From assembly GCA_023460575.1 (NCBI GenBank), contig JAEWPQ010000127.1:1-24422 (forward strand): a DNA stretch of 24,422 nucleotides, in the 5' to 3' direction. The position numbers and the translations under genes are program-made. Of the stretch, positions 7,328 to 15,068 are shown piece after piece. Position 1 is the first letter of the stretch, and the number at the start of each line of letters is the position of its first letter. Source of the stretch: Bacillota bacterium (lineage in GTDB: Bacteria > Bacillota > Clostridia > Lachnospirales > Lachnospiraceae). The notes under the pieces were generated by a model that did not search any database, had not been told where the DNA came from, and was given only the letters and a program-made list of their open reading frames with translations.

Positions 7328-8782
7328 TTACAGGCAGATTCTGTCCCGCCCTCTCTCCTTTGCTTCATAAAGCTTTTGGTCTGCCCGGATCAATGCCTCA
7401 GAAACTGTCCCGGATCCAATGTGGTATTCCGTCATCCCAGCTGAAAACGTGACTTTGCGGCTTTGAATTCCTTTGCTGTTTTTCGCTCTTAAAGACTCTA
7501 CCCGTTTATAAGCTTCTCCTAATCCGGTCTCTGCCAGAAATACAGCAAACTCTTCTCCTCCATACCGGCAAGAAATATGATCCGGAAAGGTATGCTGAAT
7601 CAATTGACCAAAATCACTTAAAACCCGGTCTCCCTCAAAGTGTCCGAAGGTATCATTAATCACTTTAAAATGATCAAGGTCAATGATCACGAACACCCCG
7701 TCTGATCCAAACTGTTCCACCTGCTCCATAAAATATCTGCGGTTACAAAGTCCTGTCAGGGAATCTATGGTAGCCAGAATCTCCAGCTGTTTTTTCGTAT
7801 TTTCTGATTCTGTGATATCATTTGCCACATAAATACAGACTCTGTGGGTTTTCATTGTAATTGCCTTAATGCTGTAAATCCTGCCGCAAATATCATGAAC
7901 CGGATTTATCGAATCCAGATTATGATCCTTTAGTTCTTCAATGAGCTCATAAGACTGTCCGATTTTCATTTTTGAAAGAGATGGAAAAAATTCTTTGGAT
8001 ACATTGTTAAATCCGACCAGCATACCATTGCTGTCAATTACAAGAACTGCTTCATTGATGCTTTGGAATATCATCTCATAAGTGATGGGATTAAGAACCA
8101 GCATGTCATATCTGAAAAGACCTATGGTAATGGAAATGCTCATGATAAAATAAGAAAATGGAGTCATATCCAGATAAACTGGTCCCATTCCCAGCAGATA
8201 AAGTAACATTGTGACTACAGGTGCAGTCACACCCATAAGAAGAAACAACACTTTATTCCTGTAGCTGCCACTGGTCCTTTTCAGTTTTATCATCAGAACC
8301 GTTATGCTGTAGAAAATGGAAAAGCAGAGAAAGAACACCTGAATCTGATACCAGATTCCCTTTTGAAGAGCCAATATAGGAAATCCAGGTGAATAATCCA
8401 CTCTTCTGGAAGAGTAATATAGAAAATGGTGGTTATTGGTATATACAAGTATTAGAGTGATGACATTAACCATCAGGACAAGGGTCACCACAAATCTGTT
8501 TGCGAAGCTTTTTTCTTCCGTATATTCCCTGGAAAACATCATAATTAAAAACGGATAAAATGATACTCCAATATATTCAACCTTAATCCAGATATACATG
8601 ATATCTGCTGAATCAGACAGCAGCTCAAATGCATACCCTACGGAATGAAAAATCATAGCCGTCATTAAAAGGCAAAAATAATAAACACCCGGAGTTCTTC
8701 TTCTGGCCAGTCCATAAATAACAAAATTACCGATCAGTGCAGAAGAAATGATCAGCAATACGCTCAGTGAAACATTATTCAT
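7328..8782 (-). CDS. Membrane-bound PAS-GGDEF diguanylate cyclase
   Basis: A 484-residue protein with three parts. Residues about 1-225 hold roughly seven hydrophobic segments and resemble the 7TM sensor region found at the N-terminus of many histidine kinases and cyclases. Residues about 230-330 look like a PAS domain (MIFQSINEAVLVIDSNGMLV, then a linker). Residues about 340-484 are a GGDEF domain, starting ATIDSLTGLCNRR, with DLDHFKVINDTFGH and the active-site loop RYGGEEF at 406-412 (GGEEF is a catalytically competent version). It should make cyclic di-GMP at the membrane in response to an unknown signal. No RxxD inhibitory site is seen ahead of the GGEEF loop, so product inhibition may be absent. 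GAGAGGAG precedes the ATG by eight bases. It appears monocistronic. Confidence 0.9.
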   Translation of the reverse strand: MNNVSLSVLLIISSALIGNFVIYGLARRRTPGVYYFCLLMTAMIFHSVGYAFELLSDSADIMYIWIKVEYIGVSFYPFLIMMFSREYTEEKSFANRFVVTLVLMVNVITLILVYTNNHHFLYYSSRRVDYSPGFPILALQKGIWYQIQVFFLCFSIFYSITVLMIKLKRTSGSYRNKVLFLLMGVTAPVVTMLLYLLGMGPVYLDMTPFSYFIMSISITIGLFRYDMLVLNPITYEMIFQSINEAVLVIDSNGMLVGFNNVSKEFFPSLSKMKIGQSYELIEELKDHNLDSINPVHDICGRIYSIKAITMKTHRVCIYVANDITESENTKKQLEILATIDSLTGLCNRRYFMEQVEQFGSDGVFVIIDLDHFKVINDTFGHFEGDRVLSDFGQLIQHTFPDHISCRYGGEEFAVFLAETGLGEAYKRVESLRAKNSKGIQSRKVTFSAGMTEYHIGSGTVSEALIRADQKLYEAKERGRDRICL

Positions 8783-8919
8783 ATGTAAAACTCCTCTCCC
8801 GCTTGTTATTTTAGAGAATCAGCAGGCAAATGTCAATGATCTCCAGACAGGAATTAAGGAAAAGGAAAATGCCAAAAACAAGCTGCTCATTGAAAGCAGA
8901 ATGCTTTTGACATTCTTTT

Positions 8920-9696
8920 TTACTCTTTTATAAAACTCATGGCCTGGGCAAAAAATTCATCTGGCTTATCATGATTTACCCCATGAGAGGCATTCTCAAT
9001 CAAGACTGCCCTGGTATTTTCTCTTGTGCGCTCCATTTCAATAATATGTTCATCTGAAACCACCCATGAATCTCTTCCATGAATGAGCAGTACCGGACAG
9101 CTGCTTTTCAGGAAAACTTCCCAATGATCTCCATTTAAATTCGTCTGTGCTTCCGGTATATGAAACCGATCAAACCGAAATCCCCAACCAGCCTCATCTT
9201 CAAATGCACTTTCCACAAAATAGGACGGGTCCGTGATATGGAATGTTTTCAAACTGTCACCTAAATCTTTTAATGACATCGCCCTGTTGACAATATCCCT
9301 TGCAAAGGAACAATCATCCTGTTCTACAGCTCCTATATCTTCCAAAATCATTTTCGCTATTTCCGGGCGGCTTACTGCACCATAATAGGCTATAATTCCA
9401 CCAAGGGAATGTCCGATAACAGTTACACTGCTGCTTTTCACCACTTCATCCATAAAGTAAAAAAAGTCATTTAAAAAATGAGAAATGGTGTACTCTCCTG
9501 ATTTGGCGTGACTGCTGTAACCATGTCCCCTTTGATCCAGGCTATATACATGATATTCCTCCAGTTCCAGAATATTCGCATAGTATCTGGCATTTCCAAA
9601 AAGTCCGTGAAGGCAGACTATAACTGGTTTCCCAAACTGTTCATTATCAAGATAAGACAATCTTAACTGCCCGTATAAAAAATTCTTTCTAATCAT
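8920..9696 (-). CDS. Alpha/beta hydrolase
   Basis: A 258-residue alpha/beta-hydrolase-fold enzyme. It has the oxyanion-hole region CLHGLFGN (29-35), the DQRGHGYSS strand typical of this fold, nucleophile elbow GHSLGG with Ser97, acid HGRDSW with Asp209 and catalytic His238 in NASHGVNHDKP. The cap region between about 130 and 195 is of ordinary length. No signal peptide is seen, so it should be cytoplasmic, an esterase or lactonase-like enzyme of unknown substrate. A consensus AGGAGG lies six bases before the ATG. It is transcribed divergently from a WYL-domain regulator, and the two start codons are separated by only 85 bases containing a perfect palindromic operator, so it is very likely the regulator's target. 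Confidence 0.88.
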   Translation of the reverse strand: MIRKNFLYGQLRLSYLDNEQFGKPVIVCLHGLFGNARYYANILELEEYHVYSLDQRGHGYSSHAKSGEYTISHFLNDFFYFMDEVVKSSSVTVIGHSLGGIIAYYGAVSRPEIAKMILEDIGAVEQDDCSFARDIVNRAMSLKDLGDSLKTFHITDPSYFVESAFEDEAGWGFRFDRFHIPEAQTNLNGDHWEVFLKSSCPVLLIHGRDSWVVSDEHIIEMERTRENTRAVLIENASHGVNHDKPDEFFAQAMSFIKE

Positions 9697-9743
9697 TATT
9701 TTCCTCCTGTACTGTTAATCTGATTTATGATAGTATTATCTCA

Positions 9744-9770
9744 TATAATGGTGTCATTTTACGACACCAT
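9744..9770. promoter_or_regulatory. Divergent promoter with a perfect palindromic operator (WYL regulator/hydrolase)
   Basis: ATGGTGTC (9748-9755) and GACACCAT (9763-9770) form a perfect 8-base inverted repeat around a 7-base spacer. The left arm overlaps a TATAAT (9744-9749) for the plus-strand regulator gene. The repeat also covers the likely -35 region (ATGACA) of the minus-strand hydrolase. A bound dimer would therefore block both promoters, which points to autoregulation and joint control. Confidence 0.75.
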
Positions 9771-9781
9771 TGGAGGAGAAA

Positions 9782-10705
9782 ATGAAGAAAAGTGAACGTC
9801 TAAACTGTATGCTGCGTTTTTTATCAGACAAACAACAGTTTCACACATCAGACCTGATGAAAGAATTTGGTGTTTCCAAGAGCACCGCTCTTCGGGACAT
9901 TGCATCTTTAGAGGAGATGGGGCTCGCTTTATACAGCGAACCCGGAAGGTACGGAAGATATGTTCTTCTCAGCAATAAAGTGCTGCCTGCCATCCGTTTT
10001 ACCCAGGAGGAACTGTTTGTCCTGTATCTATCCCTCATGACCATGAAGGGATATCAGACTCTCCCCTTCTCAGTGGAGTTTTCTCATATCCGTCATAAGT
10101 TCCTGGACAATGTATCTGCATGGTCAAAAAAGGAATTTGAAAAACTGGAAGACGCCGTCACCTTTGAAAATGCAGACCATCCTTATGAAAGTACCTGCCT
10201 GAAGGAAATCATTTACAGCATACTGGAAAATGATGTGGTTTTAATCCGCTATAAAGAGAAAGACTACTGGATTCAGTTTTATCAGGTATCATTAAGCTTC
10301 AACCAGTGGTACGGCTGTGGAATTGACCGAATCACAGAAACGTACAAGGTTTTCCGCTGCGATAAAATTACATCTTTAACAAAGACAGACCGCTATCTCC
10401 CACTGGACAGAGAGCAGTTAAAAAGCTTTATTCCTGATTTTACCCGGCGCAAGAACCAGTTTCGCGCAGAGATCTGTCCTGAATTTGCCGACGTGTACTA
10501 TAAGGAAAAATATCCCACGATTCAGCTGTTGAAAGAAAACGATGCTGTTTATTTAAGCGGGTGCTATGATGACAGCGAACTTCCCTTCATTCTCCGGTAC
10601 CTATCCGGATATTCAGAGGGCATTATAAGCCTGAAACCAGAAAGTGTAAAGCTGGAATTAGTCCGGTATTTTGAAACCCAGATGAAACGATTTACTCTGC
10701 TTTAA
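9782..10705 (+). CDS. HTH/WYL-domain transcriptional regulator (YafY-like)
   Basis: A 307-residue regulator. Residues about 1-60 are a DeoR/type-11 winged helix-turn-helix (MKKSERLNCMLRFL, DLMKEFGVSKSTALRDIASLEEMG). Residues about 130-215 correspond to the WYL ligand-sensing domain (IIYSILENDVVLIRYK, then FNQWYGCGIDR where the signature reads WYG instead of WYL). A C-terminal WCX-like segment follows. The frame is open to a TTG at 9770, but the ATG at 9782 has GGAGGAG at good spacing and starts with the normal N-terminus of the family. It is divergent from the alpha/beta hydrolase gene and has a perfect palindrome overlapping its promoter, as expected for an autoregulated repressor. The effector is unknown. 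Confidence 0.87.
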   Translation: MKKSERLNCMLRFLSDKQQFHTSDLMKEFGVSKSTALRDIASLEEMGLALYSEPGRYGRYVLLSNKVLPAIRFTQEELFVLYLSLMTMKGYQTLPFSVEFSHIRHKFLDNVSAWSKKEFEKLEDAVTFENADHPYESTCLKEIIYSILENDVVLIRYKEKDYWIQFYQVSLSFNQWYGCGIDRITETYKVFRCDKITSLTKTDRYLPLDREQLKSFIPDFTRRKNQFRAEICPEFADVYYKEKYPTIQLLKENDAVYLSGCYDDSELPFILRYLSGYSEGIISLKPESVKLELVRYFETQMKRFTLL

Positions 10706-10715
10706 GATCTGAAGA

Positions 10716-11330
10716 CTACCAAATATAAGGGATCAGCCTATAGGTACGCTTCTCATATTCAGTAAATTCGTTTCCAAAATGCTTCCTTAATGCCTCTTCT
10801 TCAACAAAGATTCTGGCAGTATAACTTACTATGGAAAAAATAATTACAATAGCCAGTGCAATCACTCCCCTCAGTCCAAGCGCTGTACCAATCAGACTGC
10901 ATATACTGCCTGTATATGCCGGATTTCTGACTTTTCCATAGATCCCGGTTGTAATAAGATGCTGCTCTTTCGATGTCTGCACAGATAATGTAAACGATCT
11001 CTTTAAAGTGAGCACCGCCCATAATCGGATCATAATTCCCGCCAGCATAAGTCCGACTCCGGGATAGATAACCACCGCCGGCAATTTTGTATTGAGAATA
11101 TAATCCCAGCCATTATGACCAACCATAAAAAAGCTTAAATAAATACAGACATAAAAGTTAATGATCAGCAACCATTTGGTTCCTTTGTCCCGTTTATTAA
11201 TTTTTTCCCCACCTCTGTCTTTTGAATGTGTATAAAAAACTATAAACACTTCAGCTGCTATCATAAGCAGCAAAGCCAAATGAAACATATAAAATAATGT
11301 TGAATCAGGAAATTTCGAAGTATCAAACAT
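10716..11330 (-). CDS. Isoprenylcysteine carboxyl methyltransferase-like membrane protein
   Basis: A 204-residue polytopic membrane protein with about five hydrophobic segments. The C-terminal part carries the ICMT/phospholipid-methyltransferase signature: LITTGIYGKVRNPAYTGSICSLIG, then VEEEALRKHFGNEFTEYEKRTYRLIPYIW, with the R-N-P-x-Y and E-E-x-x-L-x-x-x-F-G-x-x-Y motifs that bind S-adenosylmethionine in the family. Bacterial members are SAM-dependent methyltransferases of mostly unknown substrate. Its start overlaps the end of the DUF3021 gene by eight bases and GGAGAGA precedes the ATG. It is the third gene of a LytTR/DUF3021 operon, so it may be a target or accessory of that regulatory pair. 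It ends ten bases from the convergent WYL regulator gene. Confidence 0.8.
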   Translation of the reverse strand: MFDTSKFPDSTLFYMFHLALLLMIAAEVFIVFYTHSKDRGGEKINKRDKGTKWLLIINFYVCIYLSFFMVGHNGWDYILNTKLPAVVIYPGVGLMLAGIMIRLWAVLTLKRSFTLSVQTSKEQHLITTGIYGKVRNPAYTGSICSLIGTALGLRGVIALAIVIIFSIVSYTARIFVEEEALRKHFGNEFTEYEKRTYRLIPYIW

Positions 11331-11745
11331 TTTTATCTCTCCATGCTTCCAATAATTGATTTATTTCTTCTGCATTGCTTTTTTCCATATAGTAAAAATA
11401 AAGATGATTTGCAGCCATAACCAAAAAATATACAGCAGAGCATAATACAATAGAAATTGTATTAATACCAATCCATTTAAATCTCACAGCAAAGAACATG
11501 GTAATGGGATACAGAAACACTGTTTCAGTCAGAAAATGGCCGAGATATGTCTTATAATCAAACCTGCCTATCAGTTCATCCAAAATACAGGTAAGAGTTA
11601 AATACCCCGCTACTTCAAAGGAGAACACAATAAAAAAATTCTGCCTTTCCTCTGTAACTAAATTTATGATTCCTGCCAGCAGTATAATCACAGTAAAACA
11701 CATTGAAATTGCAGGAATATATGTTTTTAATACCTTTTGCGCCAT
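11323..11745 (-). CDS. DUF3021-family membrane protein
   Basis: A 140-residue protein with four predicted membrane helices (about 10-30, 37-55, 72-90 and 98-117) and a short charged cytoplasmic tail (SNAEEINQLLEAWRDKN). Its size, the layout of its helices and its place immediately behind a LytTR DNA-binding protein match the DUF3021 family. AAGGAGA precedes the ATG. Only one base separates it from the stop of the LytTR gene. In the streptococcal LytTR regulatory systems (HdrRM, BrsRM) a membrane partner inhibits the LytTR activator. By analogy this protein may restrain its neighbour. That is inference from context. Confidence 0.75.
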   Translation of the reverse strand: MAQKVLKTYIPAISMCFTVIILLAGIINLVTEERQNFFIVFSFEVAGYLTLTCILDELIGRFDYKTYLGHFLTETVFLYPITMFFAVRFKWIGINTISIVLCSAVYFLVMAANHLYFYYMEKSNAEEINQLLEAWRDKNV

Positions 11746-11746
11746 A

Positions 11747-12184
11747 CTATCTCCTTATCTTTTCTTTTAAGTCTGTTATGTATTTTCTTGAAACAAGAAG
11801 ATGCTCACCATTCATAAGCTCCACCATGATCCGGTGATTCGGATAGGGTTTCACACTATTGATGGCAGTAATATTAAGTAATTGAGATTTGGAAATTCGG
11901 ACAATGGTTGTTCCCTCCAGTACTGATTCTATTTCCTGAATGGTCTTTTTTGTCTCATATATATTCCTGTCTGAATAAATAAATGTTTTCCTGTCTATTG
12001 TTTCAATGTAACAGACTTGTTCCAATGGGATCTGATAAAGCTTATCTCCCTTAAATCCTTCCAATATGAAGTCATATTGTCTGATGTGCTGAATCAGCTT
12101 TGTAATTCTTTCTGTCATGTTTGGATATTTTATTTCTATCTCTGTTTCCTGTAACTCTTTTTTGCGCTGCAGCATTAACTTCAA
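11747..12184 (-). CDS. LytTR-domain DNA-binding regulator (no receiver domain), TTG start
   Basis: A 145-residue protein. Residues about 1-45 form a charged lead-in (MLQRKKELQETEIEIKYP). Residues about 50-145 are a LytTR domain (IPLEQVCYIETIDRKTFIYS, VRISKSQLLNITAI, VKPYPNHRIMVELMNGEHLLVSRKY), which binds DNA through beta-strands. No phospho-receiver domain is present, so control must come from elsewhere, perhaps the DUF3021 partner. An ATG-initiated frame begins at 12205, but its ribosome site would be poor. AGGAGG lies exactly seven bases ahead of the TTG at 12184, so TTG is the likely start. It is first gene of a three-gene operon with DUF3021 and the methyltransferase-like gene. Confidence 0.82.
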   Translation of the reverse strand: MKLMLQRKKELQETEIEIKYPNMTERITKLIQHIRQYDFILEGFKGDKLYQIPLEQVCYIETIDRKTFIYSDRNIYETKKTIQEIESVLEGTTIVRISKSQLLNITAINSVKPYPNHRIMVELMNGEHLLVSRKYITDLKEKIRR

Positions 12185-12206
12185 AGAAACACCTCCTGAC
12201 ACCATA

Positions 12207-12240
12207 AATATAATACTTTACTTTTGTTCACTCAAGTAAA
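12207..12240 (-). promoter_or_regulatory. Promoter and inverted repeat of the LytTR operon
   Basis: TTGAGT (12235-12230) and TATATT (12212-12207) are 17 bases apart on the minus strand. The -35 sits in an inverted repeat, TTTACTT (12217-12223) and AAGTAAA (12234-12240) around 10 bases, which could be an operator. LytTR proteins usually bind spaced direct repeats, so the binder is uncertain. Confidence 0.5.
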
Positions 12241-12280
12241 TATGCCTTAAATACCCTTGATTGCGTTTATAATGCCAGTT

Positions 12281-12647
12281 TCACGTTTGTTGAAATGCTT
12301 TTATTACCTCTGACAGCCGTTCCACATTCTCGCTTGTGATCCCTGAGAGGCACAGCCGGTAGCACCTTCTGTTACTATTCTCAATCAAGCTACCTGGAAG
12401 AAAGCAATCTTCCCCATTCTTTACTATGATTCCCTGCTCTTTTAAGTTACTTTCCAGTATAGAACTGTTTAACTCCCATCATCTGTGCCTGCTTTATTGC
12501 CAGGCTGTAAGTCGGTATTTCTACCAGGAGCTTACCCTTCCGGTCCGGAAAGATACACTGAAGGGCAAGACCAATTGCCTGCTGGGCTCCGTTCGTCACC
12601 AGAATCTTAGTTTTGTGGCACGCTAAAAATACCCTGAAAGAAGCCAT
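12281..12647 (-). pseudogene. Remnant of a MocR/PLP-dependent aminotransferase gene
   Basis: Two pieces in different frames carry recognisable parts of an aminotransferase domain of the MocR (GntR-aminotransferase) type. The first (12647 to about 12447) reads KILVTNGAQQAIGLALQC and LLVEIPTYSLAIKQAQMMGV, which is the segment around the start of the large domain. It stops at 12447. The second, in another frame (about 12457 to 12281), reads LESNLKEQGIIVKNGEDCFLPG and RCYRLCLSGITSENVERLSEVIKAF, the extreme C-terminus. The roughly 200 residues between, including the pyridoxal-phosphate lysine, are missing, as is the N-terminal DNA-binding part. This is a gene relic rather than a sequencing frameshift. 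With the LytTR promoter and the xdh terminator it fills the 547-base gap. Confidence 0.75.
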
Positions 12648-12672
12648 TGATTAAATTCTGTGAGGTACTTTT

Positions 12673-12724
12673 AAGAATTTTAAAAGAGCAGGAGAAAAGC
12701 TGATAAAATGCTTTTCTCCCGCTC
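12673..12724 (-). terminator. Rho-independent terminator of the xanthine dehydrogenase operon
   Basis: On the minus strand GAGCGGGAGAAAAGC (12724-12710) pairs with GCTTTTCTCCTGCTC (12700-12686), with a single mismatch around a 9-base loop. The sequence TTTTAAAATTCTT follows. It begins 8 bases after the stop of the molybdopterin subunit gene. Confidence 0.88.
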
Positions 12725-12731
12725 AGTAATA

Positions 12732-15068
12732 TTACTCCATTCCCTGCTCTTTGTTCCGTTTTATCACCCTCCAGATTTTCTCCGGAGTTGCCGGTATGCT
12801 TAATTCTTCCGGATAGCTTCCCAGAGAGCAGAGCGCATCTGTGATTGCAAAAAATACGGATTCTCCATAGATAAAGGGCGGTTCTCCAATCGCTTTAGAC
12901 CGTTTAATCCCCAGCTCATTGATGCAGCCTTCCATCAGTTCGATATGAAATTCCTCCGGAATATCACCAATCGTAGGAATCTTATAGGTAGCCGGTGAGC
13001 TGCTGAGCAGCCTTCCGCTCTCCTGATACACCAGTTCTTCCGTTGTTACCCAGCCCACACCCTGAATAAAAGCTCCCTGAATCTGTCCGATATCCACCAT
13101 GGGATTAATACTGCTTGCGCAGTCATGAAGGATATGGACGGAATCAAGGGTGGTCCGGCCGGTAAGTAAATCCACTGTCACCTCAGCTACTGCAGCCCCG
13201 AAAACATAGTACAGGAATGGATTGCCCTCCCCTTTATCTCTGTCAAAATAAATACCCGGCGTTGCGTAAAATCCATGATCGCATAAATCAACTCTCTCAA
13301 AATATGCCTTCTGAACCAGCTCTTTAAACGCAATAAGTGGATTTTCATAATCTGTCTTCCCCTCATGCACCGGATATACAAAACCATTTTCAAATGCCGC
13401 ATCTTCTCCCGGATATAACTTTAAAACCAGTTCCTTCAGCCTTCCAAAAATCTTAAGAGCAGCATTCTCCACGGCATGGCCGTTTAAATCACAGCCGGAC
13501 GATGCCGCGGTCGCTGAGGTGTTGGCAACCCGTTTGGTGTTATTGCTTTCAATCCTGATAAATTCAATGGGTACTCCCAGTGTGGTTGCAGCGATCTGAG
13601 CAATCTTTGTATTCACCTCCTGCCCCATCTCGATTGCTCCGTGGGTTACAGAAACAGAACCGTCAACATATACGTGAATTAATGCACTCCCCTGATTTAA
13701 ATGGGCGGCAGTAAAGGAAATTCCAAACTTCACAGGGGTGATCCCAATCCCCTTTTTCATATACCGGTTCTTATGATTGAACACGGCAATCTCTTTTTTT
13801 CTCTGATCCCACCGGCTGTCAGTTCTCAATTTCTCAAATATTCTTCCGATGTCCTCACCATGATGTATTTCCTGCCCGTATGGAGCCATATCCCCCTTCC
13901 GGTACATGTTCTTCATTCTCACATCATAGGGGTCCAGTCCAAGGGTATATGCAATTCTCTCAATTACGCTTTCAATTGCGAAAATCCCCTGAGGGCCTCC
14001 AAAGCCCCGAAATGCAGTAGCCGGGTGTAAGTTGGTCTTGCAGGGTCTTCCAATAATTCTGATGTTTTCAATGTGATAGCTGTTCTCTGCATGAAGCATG
14101 GCTCTTTCTAAAACAGAGGTGCTCACATCCGCAACAGCCCCGCAGTTGGAATTAAGCTCTACACAATAAGCAAGAATCTTTCCTTCTTTATCAAACGCTA
14201 CCCGGTAATCGCTTTCAAATGCGTGACGCTTTCCAGTTGAAAGCATATCTTCATCTCTTGTCAGACGTATCAGCGCAGGACGGCCGGTATGATATGCTGC
14301 AAGCGCGGCAAGACATGCCCAGGAAGTCGCCTGGGATTCCTTCCCTCCAAATCCTCCGCCCAGTCTTTTAATATCTACCGTAACCATATTCTGAAGCAGT
14401 CCCAGGACACCTGCTGCCATCTTCTGAATCTCGTTGGGATTCTGGGAAGAGGAATACAGGGTAATGCCCCCGTTATCTTCCGGAACAGCAAGGGTACTCT
14501 GGGTTTCCAGATAAAAATGTTCCTGTCCTTCATTTCTGATTACACCTTCCAGATAACAGGGACAGTCGGCAAAAATTGCTTCCACATCTCCGTGCTCAAT
14601 TTTCCGCACAGGACCTACATACTGTTCTCTTCTCACAGCCTCCCTTACAGTGAGCACAGGAGCTTCTTCCTCCACCTCAAACAGGATCTGCTCCATGGCT
14701 GCCTCTGCTTCCTTCAAGCTTTCAGCAGCAATAATTGCCACAGGCTCACCCACAAACTGCACATGGCCATGGGCAAGACAGACCTCATCTTTAATGATTC
14801 CTCCGATCTGATTCTCTCCCGGAATATCCACTGCAGTCAGGACAGCCGCTACCCCTGGCATCTCACTGGCCTTTTGAGTATCCAGCTTTTTAATTCGTCC
14901 TTTGGCAGCAGGGCTGACCAAGACTTTTATAAATAACACGTTTCCGGGTTTCGGTATATCATCTATAAACTGGGAGCGTCCCATTACGTGATCACGCCCG
15001 CTTACGTGTAACGGTGAGGTTCCTGCCTGCCCCCACTGGATGTTTTGTTCCATCTGTTCATTCTTCAT
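12732..15068 (-). CDS. xdhB: Xanthine dehydrogenase, molybdopterin-binding subunit
   Basis: A 778-residue molybdenum hydroxylase large subunit (the Rhodobacter capsulatus XdhB is of nearly the same length). It oxidises hypoxanthine to xanthine and xanthine to urate at the molybdenum centre in the cytoplasm. The residues that mark a true purine hydroxylase are present: Glu244 in GGGFGGKE (equivalent to bovine Glu802), Arg322 in LERAMLH (bovine Arg880), Phe356 in AFRGFGGPQG (bovine Phe914) and catalytic Glu729 in KAIGEPPF (bovine Glu1261). Aldehyde oxidases differ at the first two positions. The ATG at 15068 is chosen because AGGAGG is nine bases upstream. It overlaps the end of xdhA by 11 bases, indicating coupled translation; a start at 15074 is also possible. 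No xdhC or molybdenum cofactor genes are in the window. Confidence 0.9.
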   Translation of the reverse strand: MKNEQMEQNIQWGQAGTSPLHVSGRDHVMGRSQFIDDIPKPGNVLFIKVLVSPAAKGRIKKLDTQKASEMPGVAAVLTAVDIPGENQIGGIIKDEVCLAHGHVQFVGEPVAIIAAESLKEAEAAMEQILFEVEEEAPVLTVREAVRREQYVGPVRKIEHGDVEAIFADCPCYLEGVIRNEGQEHFYLETQSTLAVPEDNGGITLYSSSQNPNEIQKMAAGVLGLLQNMVTVDIKRLGGGFGGKESQATSWACLAALAAYHTGRPALIRLTRDEDMLSTGKRHAFESDYRVAFDKEGKILAYCVELNSNCGAVADVSTSVLERAMLHAENSYHIENIRIIGRPCKTNLHPATAFRGFGGPQGIFAIESVIERIAYTLGLDPYDVRMKNMYRKGDMAPYGQEIHHGEDIGRIFEKLRTDSRWDQRKKEIAVFNHKNRYMKKGIGITPVKFGISFTAAHLNQGSALIHVYVDGSVSVTHGAIEMGQEVNTKIAQIAATTLGVPIEFIRIESNNTKRVANTSATAASSGCDLNGHAVENAALKIFGRLKELVLKLYPGEDAAFENGFVYPVHEGKTDYENPLIAFKELVQKAYFERVDLCDHGFYATPGIYFDRDKGEGNPFLYYVFGAAVAEVTVDLLTGRTTLDSVHILHDCASSINPMVDIGQIQGAFIQGVGWVTTEELVYQESGRLLSSSPATYKIPTIGDIPEEFHIELMEGCINELGIKRSKAIGEPPFIYGESVFFAITDALCSLGSYPEELSIPATPEKIWRVIKRNKEQGME

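Noticed and set aside
8883..8899. CTGCT/AGCAG hairpin after the alpha/beta hydrolase gene
   Set aside because: The stem is only five pairs and the T-run is interrupted, so it is too weak to call a terminator.
8783..8933. Plus-strand open frame reading NDLQTGIKEKENAKNKLL
   Set aside because: It looks like a coiled-coil scrap of coding sequence, but the frame begins inside the GGDEF gene on the other strand, has no ribosome site and is too short to assign.
12426..12626. 66-residue plus-strand open frame
   Set aside because: It is the complement of the aminotransferase relic, where the minus strand carries the recognisable motifs.
14289..14936. 215-residue plus-strand open frame
   Set aside because: It is antisense to the conserved molybdopterin subunit gene, without a ribosome site or recognisable domain.
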